Shown piece by piece: positions 1 to 9,469 of a stretch of DNA of 64,000 bases. This stretch comes from Ciceribacter sp. L1K22 (GTDB taxonomy: Bacteria; Pseudomonadota; Alphaproteobacteria; Rhizobiales; Rhizobiaceae), in the NCBI RefSeq assembly GCF_017599385.1, contig NZ_JAGFPK010000002.1, positions 310,001 through 374,000 on the forward strand. Reading direction: 5' to 3'. Below the pieces are notes generated by a model. The model searched no databases and had not been told where the DNA came from. It worked only from the letters and a program-made list of their open reading frames with translations. Every line of letters begins with the position of its first letter. The first letter of the stretch is position 1. A program made the position numbers and the translations under genes.

Positions 1-456
1 GTCGGGTGCGGGTTTGCCATGATCGACCATGCTGGCAGAGAAAATCCGTGGGGCAAAGCGCGGCAGGATGCCCGTGACGGTCAGTGAAAGCTCGATCCGC
101 TCCGGCTGCGAGGACGAGGCGACGCACCAGTCGATTCCGGCGGTGGTGAGCGCGCCCAGCGTATCGGCGATCCCCTCAATCGCCTGCAGTTCTTCCTGAA
201 AGCGGTCGTAGAGTTTCAGGCGCATCGCACTCAGGAAAGCGTCGTCGATCGAAAGGCCATATTCGTCACGCGCCGTGGCGATCATCGAAGCGAGGCTTCG
301 ACCCAGAAAGAGCTCGCGGGCGCGCGTTTCGTCCATCGGCGCGCCGGCTTCGGCCAGGGCCTCGACGAGCACGGCGAGCGAAATCGGTTCGCTGTCAACG
401 AGCACGCCGTCACAATCGAAGATGATCAGGGGGGTCTTCGATGTCGCTATCGTCAT
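1..456 (-). CDS. HAD-superfamily hydrolase (partial, 3' end outside window)
   Basis: The 152 codons present form the N-terminal part of a haloacid-dehalogenase-type phosphatase. Motif I DCDGVLVDSE (about residues 14-23) carries the nucleophile and acid/base aspartates. VASSSQ (near 113) is motif II, and GKPAPD at the cut edge is motif III. It resembles the beta-phosphoglucomutase/sugar-phosphatase subclass (cap domain inserted after motif I). It starts 10 bp after the mtlK stop codon, as last gene of the polyol operon, so a sugar-phosphate substrate is an inference from context. The C-terminus and the final Asp motif lie outside the window. Confidence 0.85.
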   Translation of the reverse strand, partial: MTIATSKTPLIIFDCDGVLVDSEPISLAVLVEALAEAGAPMDETRARELFLGRSLASMIATARDEYGLSIDDAFLSAMRLKLYDRFQEELQAIEGIADTLGALTTAGIDWCVASSSQPERIELSLTVTGILPRFAPRIFSASMVDHGKPAPD

Positions 457-466
457 GCCGTCTCGT

Positions 467-1948
467 TCAGTCGAGTTTGCCTTCCAGATATCGGGTCAGG
501 GTCTCGGCTGTTCCCACGTTGCGGAGCGAGGCGAGCGCCCCGGTGAAGCGGCGCTGGAATAGCGGATTCGTGCCGACGCTGCCGAAGATGTCGGAAAGTG
601 CCAGGAATGCAAGCGGATCCTTGCGCGAGGCCACAGCGGTGGTGTGCAGCCGTTCGGCATTCGGGTCGTTGAAGACGATTTCCTTGCCGCTGTCCGACTT
701 GCCTTCGAAATAGCGGCACCAGAGTGCAGAGACCAAAGCAAGCCCGACCACGTCCATTCCTTTTGCGAGGCGGTCTGCAGTGGAGGGGAGGATGAATTTC
801 GGCTGGCGATTGGAGCCGTCCTGAGCAAGGCGGGGGATGGTGTCGCCGATCTTCGGGTTGGAGAAGCGACGTTCGATCAGGTCGAAGTAGTCGTCGAGGC
901 TGGTGTTCGGGACCGGCGGAACGATCGGGATGATTTCTTCCTTCTCCAGCTTGGCGAGGAAGGCGCGGATCAGGTCGTTCTCCATCGCTTCATGGACAAA
1001 GTGAATGTCCATCAGCGCCGCCGGATAGGCGATCGCGGCATGGCCGCCGTTCAGAATGCGCAGCTTCATCAGTTCATAAGGTGCGACATCCGGAACGAAT
1101 GTGACGCCGACCTTCTCCAGCGCAGGGCGGCCAAGCGGGAACTTGTCTTCCAGAACCCACTGCTTGAACTCCTCGCAGAATACCGGCCACGAATCCTCTA
1201 TGCCGTAGGTCTCGCGCGTGATGTTGATTTCGCGCTCGCCGGTGGCGGGCGTGATGCGGTCGACCATGGCATTCGGAAAGGCGACGTTCTCGTGGATCCA
1301 ATGTGCGAAGTCAGGATCGGAGAGTTTCGCGAGACCCGTGACCGTTGCCTCCGTTACCTCACCATTGCCGGGAATGTTGTCGCAGCACATGACGGTGAAG
1401 GGCGGCGCGCCAGCCGCGCGCCGGGTCTTGAGGCCGGCGATGATCAGGCCGAAGACGGACTTCGGACTTTCCGGATCGGCCGCATCGGCCACCATCGCGG
1501 GGTGCTTCGGGTCGAACTTTCCCGTGGCCGGATCAATGAAGTAGCCACCTTCGGTGATCGTCAGGGACACGATGCGGATTGCCGGATCGGCCAGCCTGGC
1601 GATGATTGCCTTGTAATCCGGGGCGGTGAGGATATCGACCATCGGGCCGGTGACCGTCGCGGACGAGCGGTTGTTGTCCTGCTCGACCACCGTGGTCAGA
1701 AAATCCTGCGCGGCGAGCTTGTCCTTCATGCGCTGATCGCTCGGCATCACCCCTGCGCCGATGATTGCCCAATCGTGGTCCAGCCCTTTTTCGAAGAGTT
1801 CGTGCAGGTAGATCGCCTGATGCGCGCGATGAAAATTGCCGACGCCGAAATGCAGGATGCCTGCCTTCAGCTGGTCGTGCCGGTAGGAGGGAACGGCGGC
1901 CAGCTTGGCGGCTTCTTTGAGGGTGGCGAGCGAAAGCTTGCAGGTCAT
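467..1948 (-). CDS. mtlK: Mannitol 2-dehydrogenase (long-chain polyol dehydrogenase family)
   Basis: This 493-residue protein belongs to the mannitol dehydrogenase/fructuronate reductase family, which oxidises mannitol (or D-arabinitol) to the ketose with NAD+. The N-terminus has the nucleotide-binding motif HFGVGNFHRAHQ (about 32-43). The C-terminal half has the family segments ending in KLRILNGGHAAIAYPA, where a Lys and an Asn-Gly-Gly-His form the polyol site. The Met of MTCKLSL was chosen as start because it follows the smoS stop by 35 bp and gives the family length; the frame stays open further upstream only as overlap with smoS. It sits after the transporter and smoS, fitting cytoplasmic oxidation of an imported hexitol. 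The closest alternatives are D-arabinitol dehydrogenase or fructuronate reductase. Confidence 0.88.
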   Translation of the reverse strand: MTCKLSLATLKEAAKLAAVPSYRHDQLKAGILHFGVGNFHRAHQAIYLHELFEKGLDHDWAIIGAGVMPSDQRMKDKLAAQDFLTTVVEQDNNRSSATVTGPMVDILTAPDYKAIIARLADPAIRIVSLTITEGGYFIDPATGKFDPKHPAMVADAADPESPKSVFGLIIAGLKTRRAAGAPPFTVMCCDNIPGNGEVTEATVTGLAKLSDPDFAHWIHENVAFPNAMVDRITPATGEREINITRETYGIEDSWPVFCEEFKQWVLEDKFPLGRPALEKVGVTFVPDVAPYELMKLRILNGGHAAIAYPAALMDIHFVHEAMENDLIRAFLAKLEKEEIIPIVPPVPNTSLDDYFDLIERRFSNPKIGDTIPRLAQDGSNRQPKFILPSTADRLAKGMDVVGLALVSALWCRYFEGKSDSGKEIVFNDPNAERLHTTAVASRKDPLAFLALSDIFGSVGTNPLFQRRFTGALASLRNVGTAETLTRYLEGKLD

Positions 1949-1983
1949 GTCAGTGTCCTCGATCGGTAAGCTGGCTCCGAGGC

Positions 1984-2760
1984 TCAGCTCATCCAGTTGC
2001 CGCCGTCGACATTGTAGGTCTGGGCGACGATGTAGTCGGCCTCGCTGGAGGCCAGGAAAATTGCCATGCCCGTCAGATCCTCGGCACGGCCCATGCGGCC
2101 GAAGGGCACGGCTTCGCCGACGAGCTTCTTCTTCTCGCCCCGCGGTCGGTTCTCGTATTTCGCAAACAGCGCGTCGACGCCGTCCCAGTGCTCGCCATCG
2201 ACGACCCCCGGTGCGATAGCGTTGACGTTGATACGATGCTTGATGAGGTCGAGCCCTGCAGACTGGGTGAGGGAGATGATGGCGGCCTTGGTGGCGCAAT
2301 ACACTGCCACCAAGGCCTCGCCCCGCCGCCCCGCCTGACTCGCCATGTTGATGATCTTTCCGCCCTTGCCGCGAGCGATCATCGACTTCGCCGCCGCCTG
2401 TAGCATAAAGAGCGAGCCGGCAACGTTGATAGAGAACAGCCGGTCATAGCTTTCGTGCGTGATGTCGACGATCGGTGCGAGGTCGAACAGCGCGGCATTG
2501 TTTATGAGTATGTCCAGACCGCCAGTTCTCTCCTCGACCGCCTTCACAGCGGCGTCGATCGAGGACTGATCGGTTACATCGAGGTGTATGGCATAGGCAG
2601 ACGGGCCGATTCCGCTAGCCGTTTGTCCGGCGCGATCAATATCGATGTCGGCGATCGCGACGGTGGCGCCTTCGCGAACATAGGCTTCCGCAAAGGCACG
2701 GCCGATGCCTCGGGCCGAGCCCGTGATCAGCGCCGATTTGCCGGAAAGCCTGCCAGTCAT
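1984..2760 (-). CDS. smoS: Sorbitol dehydrogenase, short-chain dehydrogenase/reductase
   Basis: A classical SDR of 258 residues. The cofactor motif TGSARGIG is near residues 13-20 and NNA near 87-89. The catalytic Ser141 precedes Tyr154 and Lys158 (YCATK). An Asp-rich end of beta-2 (IADIDIDR) points to NAD(H). In the Rhodobacter smo operon the equivalent gene oxidises sorbitol to fructose and galactitol to tagatose. The start ATG overlaps the smoK stop by four bases (ATGA), indicating translational coupling. Its position between the transporter ATPase and mtlK supports a polyol role rather than another SDR function. Confidence 0.88.
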   Translation of the reverse strand: MTGRLSGKSALITGSARGIGRAFAEAYVREGATVAIADIDIDRAGQTASGIGPSAYAIHLDVTDQSSIDAAVKAVEERTGGLDILINNAALFDLAPIVDITHESYDRLFSINVAGSLFMLQAAAKSMIARGKGGKIINMASQAGRRGEALVAVYCATKAAIISLTQSAGLDLIKHRINVNAIAPGVVDGEHWDGVDALFAKYENRPRGEKKKLVGEAVPFGRMGRAEDLTGMAIFLASSEADYIVAQTYNVDGGNWMS

Positions 2761-3755
2761 TGCGCCATGCCCTTGTCGTCGAAGCGGTGGATGCGGGCAT
2801 CATCCGGCGTGACGTAGACGGTATCGCCATGGCGGACCGGCATGTCGCCGCTGCAGCGCGCGGTGATCGTGCCGACGCCCTCCGTCTCGATGTGCAGGAA
2901 GGTATCGGAGCCGAGATGCTCGGCGATGATGACCCGGCCCTTCCATGCGCCCTCGGTGGTGGAGAGCGTCACATGCTCGGGGCGAATGCCGATCGTATGC
3001 GCGTTCTTCGCGGCCGCCGGGGCGCCGGTGATGAAGTTCATCTTCGGCGAGCCGATGAACCCCGCGACGAAGAGGTTGCGCGGGCTCTTATAGAGGTCGA
3101 GCGGCGAGCCGACCTGGTCGATACGGCCCTTGTTCAGGACGACAATCTTGTCGGCCATGGTCATCGCTTCGACCTGATCGTGGGTGACGTAGATCGAGGT
3201 CGCCTTGAGCTTCTGGTGAAGCTCGGAGATTTCGAGCCGCATGTTGACGCGCAGCGCGGCGTCGAGGTTCGACAGCGGTTCATCGAACAGGAAACATTCC
3301 GGCGAGCGGACGATAGCGCGGCCGATGGCGACACGCTGGCGCTGGCCACCGGAGAGGTTGCGGGGCTTGCGGTCGAGATAGTCGGTGAGATTGAGGATCT
3401 TGGCGGCCTCCTCGACCTTGCGGTCGATCTCGGCCTTGTCGACCTTGGCCATCTTCAGCGGGAAGCCAATGTTCGAACGCACACTCATATGCGGGTAGAG
3501 TGCGTAGGACTGGAACACCATCGCAAGGCCGCGCTGCGACGGCGCCTTGTCGGTGGCGTCCTTGCCGTCGATCAGGATTCGGCCCCCGGACACGTCTTCA
3601 AGGCCGGCGATCAATCGAAGCAGCGTGGACTTGCCGCAGCCGGACGGGCCGACGAAGACCGCGAACTCGCCATTGTTGATCTCAAGATCAATCGAGGGGA
3701 TGACCGAGACCTCGCCAAAGGTCTTTGAGACGTTTTGAAGCGTGATGCTACCCAT
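2757..3755 (-). CDS. smoK: Polyol ABC transporter ATP-binding protein (UgpC/MalK type)
   Basis: The 332-residue ATPase has Walker [10 protein letters not shown] at 36-44, the signature LSGGQ at 134-138 and Walker B FLFDEP at 155-160. It continues into the C-terminal TOBE/MOP-like regulatory domain typical of MalK/UgpC proteins ([10 protein letters not shown] and following). It energises the importer formed by SmoE, SmoF and SmoG. The start at MGSITLQNV has a good ribosome-binding site in the preceding AAGGAACAGGAAG stretch and lies 11 bp after the smoG stop. The gene overlaps smoS by four bases. Confidence 0.92.
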   Translation of the reverse strand: MGSITLQNVSKTFGEVSVIPSIDLEINNGEFAVFVGPSGCGKSTLLRLIAGLEDVSGGRILIDGKDATDKAPSQRGLAMVFQSYALYPHMSVRSNIGFPLKMAKVDKAEIDRKVEEAAKILNLTDYLDRKPRNLSGGQRQRVAIGRAIVRSPECFLFDEPLSNLDAALRVNMRLEISELHQKLKATSIYVTHDQVEAMTMADKIVVLNKGRIDQVGSPLDLYKSPRNLFVAGFIGSPKMNFITGAPAAAKNAHTIGIRPEHVTLSTTEGAWKGRVIIAEHLGSDTFLHIETEGVGTITARCSGDMPVRHGDTVYVTPDDARIHRFDDKGMAQ

Positions 3756-3766
3756 CTTCCTGTTCC

Positions 3767-4591
<825 letters not shown>

Positions 4592-4602
4592 GATCGTTCT
4601 CC

Positions 4603-5475
4603 TTACCGGTCCAGGTTCTTGCCAACGGCGCGCATCAGGAAGAAGGCGACAATGTTGGCGAGGATGATGGCGATGATGCCGCCGGCCGATGCGCCGCCGA
4701 CGTCGTAGCCGAGAAGCGCGGTGCGGTAGATCAGGAACACCAGGTTGGTGGAGGCGTAGCCGGGGCCGCCATTGGTGGTGACGAGGATTTCCGCGTAGAC
4801 GCCGAGCAGGAAGATCGTCTGAATCAGAACGACGACCGTGATGGCGCGGGCGAGGTGCGGCAGCGTCAGGTAGATGAACTGATTGATGAAGCCGGCGCCA
4901 TCCATTTCGGCCGCTTCCTTCTGTTCGCCGTCGAGCGACTGAAGCGCGGTGAGCAGAATGAGTGTCGCGAACGGCAACCATTGCCAAGCGACGATGACGA
5001 TGATCGAGAAGAGCGGATATTGGGCGAACCAGTCCACCGGCTGCAAACCCACCCAGCGGTTGATATCGGCGAGCACGCCGTAACCCGGGTGCATGATCAT
5101 GTTCTTCCACACCAGCGCCGCAACGGGTGGCATGACGAAGAACGGCGAGATGATCATGATGCGCACGATGCCCTGGCCGAACATCGGCTGATCAAGCAGC
5201 AGGGCGATGGCGATGCCGCCGACAACCGTGATCATGAGAACGCCGCCGACCAGAATGAGGGTGTTCCAGATGGACTGGAAGAAGGCGGGATCGGTGTAGA
5301 AAAACCGGTAATTGAACAGGCCGGCGAAGCTGACGTTTGCCGGATTGAGCAGATTGTAGTTCTGGAACGAGAACCACAGCGTCATCGACAGCGGCACGAT
5401 CATCCAGATCAGCAGAAGGGCGACGGAAGGCGCCATCATAAGACGGGCAAGCGTCCGGGTGTTTTGCGTAGCCAT
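4603..5475 (-). CDS. smoF: Polyol ABC transporter permease, MalF-like
   Basis: The protein has 290 residues and six predicted transmembrane segments. The first (LLIWMIVPLSMTLWFSFQNY) follows a short polar N-terminus and the EAA loop is EAAEMDGAGFINQF. It is the first permease of the CUT1 sugar-alcohol importer. It is separated from smoE by 165 bp that hold two strong hairpins, while the following gene is only 11 bp away. The binding-protein gene is therefore probably expressed at a higher level than the permeases, as is usual for such operons. Confidence 0.92.
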   Translation of the reverse strand: MATQNTRTLARLMMAPSVALLLIWMIVPLSMTLWFSFQNYNLLNPANVSFAGLFNYRFFYTDPAFFQSIWNTLILVGGVLMITVVGGIAIALLLDQPMFGQGIVRIMIISPFFVMPPVAALVWKNMIMHPGYGVLADINRWVGLQPVDWFAQYPLFSIIVIVAWQWLPFATLILLTALQSLDGEQKEAAEMDGAGFINQFIYLTLPHLARAITVVVLIQTIFLLGVYAEILVTTNGGPGYASTNLVFLIYRTALLGYDVGGASAGGIIAIILANIVAFFLMRAVGKNLDR

Positions 5476-5601
5476 GGGTAAAATCTCTTCCTAGAGGCCG
5501 GCGTCTTCCGTAATCGGGCGCTGCGGCTCGTCTTTCCAGGCGGGACTATATCCGGAATTGATCCGCGCGGGCCACCGATCCGCTTTATCTTGGGGCGCCG
5601 C

Positions 5602-5640
5602 CCGGGCCTAGGCCCGGACGGCTCTTTCGGGAGGAGAGCC
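5602..5640 (-). terminator. Paired hairpins between smoE and smoF
   Basis: Directly after the smoE stop codon there is a 6-bp-stem hairpin (GGCTCT/AGAGCC, 5620-5640). It is followed by a perfect 16-bp GC palindrome (CCGGGCCTAGGCCCGG, 5602-5617). No U-run follows, so this looks more like an mRNA-stabilising or partial-termination element than a complete intrinsic terminator. Such an element would raise smoE mRNA relative to the downstream permease genes. Confidence 0.6.
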
Positions 5641-6954
5641 TTACTTGATGTAACCGGCGCGGGTCATTTCGCGAACCGAGACCTGCTGGGCCTGGGCGAG
5701 CGCGTCATCAACCGACATCTGACCTGCAAGGGCTGCCGAGAAAAGCTGGCCGACCGTCGTGCCGAGACCCTGGAATTCCGGGATCGCCACGAACTGGACG
5801 CCGACATAGGGCACCGGCTTGACCGTCGGGTTCTTCGGGTCTGCGGCGTTGATCGAGTCGAGCGTCATCTTCGCGAAAGGTGCAGCCTTCTGGTATTCCG
5901 GGTTCTCGTAGAGCGAGGTGCGGGTGCCCGGAGGAACGTTCGCCCAACCTTCCTTGGAAGCGACCAGTTCGGCGTACTGTTTGCTGGTTGCCCAGGCGAT
6001 GAACTTCTCGGCTGCTTCGACCTTCTGCGAGCCGGCCGGGATGGCGAGGTTCCAGGCCCAGAGCCAGTTGCCACGCTTGCCAAGACCGGTATCGGGAGCC
6101 AGAGCGAAGCCGACCTTGTCAGCAACGGTGGAGTCCTTCGGGTTCGTCACGAAGGAAGCCGCCACAGTGGCGTCGATCCACATGCCGCACTTGCCCTGCT
6201 GGAACAGCGCCAGGTTTTCATTGAAGCCGTTCGACGATGCACCCTGCGGGCCGGCGTCGTTCATCAGCTTGACGTAGAAGTCGAGCGTGTTCTTCCATTC
6301 CGGCTGGTCGAACTGGGGGTTCCAGTTTTCGTCGAACCAGCGGGCGCCGAAGGCGTTGGACGTGGCCGTCAGGAAGGCCATGTTCTCGCCCCAGCCGGCC
6401 TTGCCGCGAAGGCAGATGCCGTTGATGTCGTTGGCGCGGTCGGTCATCTTGCGGGCAGCGTCGGCCACGAATTCCCAGGTCGGGGCATCGGGCATGGTCA
6501 GGCCGGCCTTCTCCATCAGGTCCTTGCGGTACATGATGAACGAGGATTCGCCGTAGAACGGAGCGGCATAGAGCTTGCCGTCATCGCCGGTCAGACCCGA
6601 ACGAATGGCCGGCAGCAGATCGTCGACATCATAGTCGGCGCCGAGGTTGTCGAGAGCGACAAGCCAGCCCTGCTTTGCCCAGATCGGAACTTCATAGGTA
6701 CCGATGGTCATGATGTCGTACTGGCCACCCTTGGTGGCGATATCCGTCGTGACGCGTTCGCGCAGGACGTTTTCTTCCAGTGTGACCCATTCAACCTGGA
6801 TGTCGGGGTTGGCCGACGTGAATTCCGACGTCAGACCCTGCATGCGGATCATGTCGCCGTTGTTCACGGTCGCGATGGTGAGAGTTTCGGCAGAGGCCAT
6901 TCCAGCCAGTGCCAGTGCCGAGCAGGCGCCCAGCAGAATCGTCTTGAAAGTCAT
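5641..6954 (-). CDS. smoE: Polyol ABC transporter substrate-binding protein
   Basis: This 437-residue extracellular solute-binding protein (family 1) starts with the Sec signal peptide MTFKTILLGACSALALAGMASA, cleaved after ASA. The mature part contains typical family segments such as YDIMTIGTYEVPIWAKQGWL and GQLFSAALAGQMSVDDALAQ near the C-terminus. It binds sorbitol/mannitol in the periplasm and delivers it to SmoFGK. It is the first gene of the transport operon, preceded by a GGGAGG ribosome-binding site and an inverted repeat that may be the operator of the SorC-type regulator. Confidence 0.92.
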   Translation of the reverse strand: MTFKTILLGACSALALAGMASAETLTIATVNNGDMIRMQGLTSEFTSANPDIQVEWVTLEENVLRERVTTDIATKGGQYDIMTIGTYEVPIWAKQGWLVALDNLGADYDVDDLLPAIRSGLTGDDGKLYAAPFYGESSFIMYRKDLMEKAGLTMPDAPTWEFVADAARKMTDRANDINGICLRGKAGWGENMAFLTATSNAFGARWFDENWNPQFDQPEWKNTLDFYVKLMNDAGPQGASSNGFNENLALFQQGKCGMWIDATVAASFVTNPKDSTVADKVGFALAPDTGLGKRGNWLWAWNLAIPAGSQKVEAAEKFIAWATSKQYAELVASKEGWANVPPGTRTSLYENPEYQKAAPFAKMTLDSINAADPKNPTVKPVPYVGVQFVAIPEFQGLGTTVGQLFSAALAGQMSVDDALAQAQQVSVREMTRAGYIK

Positions 6955-6974
6955 AACTTCCTCCCAGAAGAGAA

Positions 6975-6995
6975 ATGAGCATTCGCTTTGCTCAT
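6975..6995. promoter_or_regulatory. Inverted repeat, candidate SorC-family operator
   Basis: ATGAGCA-N7-TGCTCAT lies 21-41 bp upstream of the smoE start codon, between the regulator gene and smoE. A related half-site (TGAGTAATTG on the minus strand) lies just upstream. Position and symmetry suit a SorC/SmoC-type operator controlling the polyol operon; this is inference from the sequence only. Confidence 0.45.
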
Positions 6996-7108
6996 GGGCA
7001 ATTACTCACTTTTGCTGACGCGAAAGTCAATGCGGAATCAATGCTGCGCTGCCGAAATGGACAGTCAACCGATTGATTAACAAACGATAAATGTGTGTGG
7101 AACGGGGG

Positions 7109-8062
7109 TCAGTCCTGCAGCAGAAAGCGTGCCGCGTCCTCATCGGTGATGAGCGAGTTGATGTGCCGGCCCCTGAGAGCCGCCCTGATGGCGACATGCT
7201 TCCGGCGGCCTCGTGCCAGGCCGATGACACAGGAGGTCTCGATTGACGGCAGCGGCAAACTGGCGATCCGTTCGTTGACGGGATTGTCGACGAGCGCACC
7301 GTTTTCGTCGAACATCCAGCCGCAGATTTCGCCGATGACACCGGCGGCCATCAGGCTTTTCACCTCGTCCGGATTGAGAAATCCGTCGAGCAAGAGCGGT
7401 GCCTGCGGATCGACTTCGCCGACACCGACGAACGTTACGTCGGCCTTCGCGCCGAGTGCCAGCGTCGGTTTGACGAGCGCCTGCTGATGGAGCAGGTCAC
7501 GTTCGGCCTTGGACGAGACAATAACCGGCAGCGGCATCGGAAAATGCCGCGCCTTGATGGCGTCAGCCATCGAGAAAATGACGTTGTAATAGGCAGCGGA
7601 GCCGTCCGGGCTGATGTTGCCGGTCAATGAGACGATCCGGTGCTGCGGACACTCCATCGGCGACAACTGGTCGACGGCGGCGCGCAGCGTTCGACCGGTA
7701 CCGATGGCGATGATCAGTGGGTCGGTCTGTTTCAGCCAGCGCTCAAGTTCCGCAGCACCAGCTTCCGCGATACCGGCATGGCCGCCGTCAGAGCCCGGTG
7801 CGCTGGGCGTGACCTCGACTTGGCGCAGATCATATTTGTCCCTGAGGGCCTGGGCGAGCTCAATGCATTCGGCGATGGGATGGTCGAGGCGGACCTTGAT
7901 CAGTTTCTCCGCGATGGCGAGCGAGACCAGTCGCTGGGCGCTCTGGCGGGATATGCTCATCGCGGCCGCGATCTCGTCCTGCGTCTTGCCGGCAACATAA
8001 TAGAGCCAGCCCGCGCGTGCGGCGTCGTCAAGTCTTCCGGTGCTGCCTATGCGTCTTGCCAT
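7109..8062 (-). CDS. smoC: Sugar-binding transcriptional regulator, SorC/DeoR family
   Basis: The 317-residue protein has an N-terminal helix-turn-helix (GKTQDEIAAAMSISRQSAQR, about residues 25-44). A C-terminal sugar-phosphate-binding domain contains IAIGTGRTLRAAV and the closing IGLARGRRKHVAIRAALRG segment typical of SorC regulators. The start at MARRIGSTGR was chosen because GGGGAG stands seven bases upstream; the frame extends 16 codons further without a ribosome-binding site. It lies directly upstream of smoE on the same strand, so it most likely senses a polyol or its phosphorylated product and controls smoEFGKS-mtlK. The symbol is given by analogy with the Rhodobacter operon. Confidence 0.85.
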   Translation of the reverse strand: MARRIGSTGRLDDAARAGWLYYVAGKTQDEIAAAMSISRQSAQRLVSLAIAEKLIKVRLDHPIAECIELAQALRDKYDLRQVEVTPSAPGSDGGHAGIAEAGAAELERWLKQTDPLIIAIGTGRTLRAAVDQLSPMECPQHRIVSLTGNISPDGSAAYYNVIFSMADAIKARHFPMPLPVIVSSKAERDLLHQQALVKPTLALGAKADVTFVGVGEVDPQAPLLLDGFLNPDEVKSLMAAGVIGEICGWMFDENGALVDNPVNERIASLPLPSIETSCVIGLARGRRKHVAIRAALRGRHINSLITDEDAARFLLQD

Positions 8063-8232
8063 GATCTCCCCTCGGTGGAATTTGGTAGCGGCGGCGCCAA
8101 GGGGTGTCAATCAGAACCGGCGGTTTGCCCGTGTGACAATCAGCGTACCGAAATTCGGCTGGCCGGGGCTTGTCAAGTGGCAGGTCGGGTTGCATGACAA
8201 CTTACTGAACCGCACGAATAAGGACACGGACA

Positions 8233-9033
8233 ATGTCGGCACCCGTCAACCAGTTCAAACGCGACATCCAGGAGGGCAAGAGGCTTTTCGGCCTCTGGAC
8301 GGCGCTGGCAAGTCCGCACGCGGCAGAGATCTGCGCAGGCTCGGGATTCGACTGGATCCTGATCGACGGAGAACACGGGCCGAACGATATTCCGCTTCTG
8401 GCTCAACAGCTTGCCGCCGCCGCGCGTCATCCCGCCCATGCGGTCGTTCGCCTGCCGGTGGGGGAGACCTGGATGATCAAGCAGGCGCTCGACATCGGCG
8501 CTCAGAGTATTTTGATTCCGATGGTCGACACGCCGGAACAGGCACTGGAGATGGCGCGCGCCTGCCGGTATCCGCCCGATGGCGTGCGCGGTCTTGGCGC
8601 GTCGCTCGGACGCGCGTCGAACTTCGGACGGCTGCCGGATTATGTCGAAACCGCAAACGAACAGATCGCTTGTCTTGTGCAGATCGAGAGCCGGCTGGCG
8701 ATTTCCAACCTTGATGCAATCACCAAGACCGACGGCGTAGACGGCGTGTTCATTGGACCAGCGGATCTGTCCGCTGATATGGGGTTTGCCGGCAGTCCGC
8801 GTGCGCCGGACGTCGTGGGGACGGTTGTCCAGGCTATCCGCCGCATCCGTGAACTTGGTAAGCCGGCGGGGATCATGACGACGGATCAAAACCTGATCGA
8901 CAAGGCAATCGAGGCTGGCGCCAATTTTGTGGCTATCGGTAGCGATGTCGGTTTGCTGGTCAAGGCTGCGGCCGATCTGGTGGCTCCGTACAAATCCACG
9001 GCGGCAACGCCTTCAAAACCCTCGCTCTACTGA
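8233..9033 (+). CDS. hpcH: HpcH/HpaI family aldolase
   Basis: This 266-residue class II pyruvate aldolase resembles 4-hydroxy-2-oxoheptanedioate aldolase and 2-keto-3-deoxy-L-rhamnonate aldolase. Supporting segments are DWILIDGEHGPND (about residues 38-50), ILIPMVDTPEQA, the metal-binding Glu in VQIES and the Asp in GPADLS. It cleaves a 4-hydroxy-2-keto acid into pyruvate and an aldehyde. It is transcribed divergently from the SorC-type regulator across a 170-bp gap and has AAGGA eight bases upstream. The VOC gene follows 27 bp later, probably in the same transcript. The true substrate cannot be told from sequence. Confidence 0.85.
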   Translation: MSAPVNQFKRDIQEGKRLFGLWTALASPHAAEICAGSGFDWILIDGEHGPNDIPLLAQQLAAAARHPAHAVVRLPVGETWMIKQALDIGAQSILIPMVDTPEQALEMARACRYPPDGVRGLGASLGRASNFGRLPDYVETANEQIACLVQIESRLAISNLDAITKTDGVDGVFIGPADLSADMGFAGSPRAPDVVGTVVQAIRRIRELGKPAGIMTTDQNLIDKAIEAGANFVAIGSDVGLLVKAAADLVAPYKSTAATPSKPSLY

Positions 9034-9060
9034 CGGTTATTTTTCATTTAGGAGAAACGC

Positions 9061-9456
9061 ATGGCAAAGATGATCCATTCGATGATCCGTGTTCTGGAAG
9101 AGGCGCGCTCCGTTGAATTCTACCGGACGGCATTTGCACTAGACATCGCCGAGCGGCTCGACTTCGAAACCTTCACGCTGATCTATCTCAGCAATCCCGA
9201 GACGGAGTTCGAGCTCGAACTGACGGTCAACAAGGGGCGGGACGAGGCCTACGACCTGGGCACCGGCTATGGCCATCTCGCCGTCAGCGTCACCGATCTG
9301 GACGCGGAGCACCGGCGCATGGACGACGCGGGTTTCGCGCCCGGCAAGATCGTGGAGTTCAACCGGGACGGTTCGCTGTTTGCCCGCTTCTTCTTTGTCA
9401 CCGACCCGGATGGCTACAAGATCGAGGTGCTGCAGCGTCACGGGCGCTTCAAGTAA
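9061..9456 (+). CDS. VOC-family protein, lactoylglutathione lyase-like
   Basis: A 131-residue protein with two beta-alpha-beta-beta-beta repeats of the vicinal oxygen chelate fold. Metal ligands can be placed at His6, a Glu in FELELTV (about 50-53), His72 (GYGHLAVSV) and the Glu of GYKIEVLQR near the C-terminus. This is the glyoxalase I pattern, so a methylglyoxal-detoxifying lyase is plausible, although related enzymes act as isomerases or dioxygenases. The ribosome-binding site is AGGAGA. It follows hpcH and ends 13 bp before the convergent glycosyltransferase gene. Confidence 0.78.
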   Translation: MAKMIHSMIRVLEEARSVEFYRTAFALDIAERLDFETFTLIYLSNPETEFELELTVNKGRDEAYDLGTGYGHLAVSVTDLDAEHRRMDDAGFAPGKIVEFNRDGSLFARFFFVTDPDGYKIEVLQRHGRFK

Positions 9457-9469
9457 ACCATGTTCAGCG

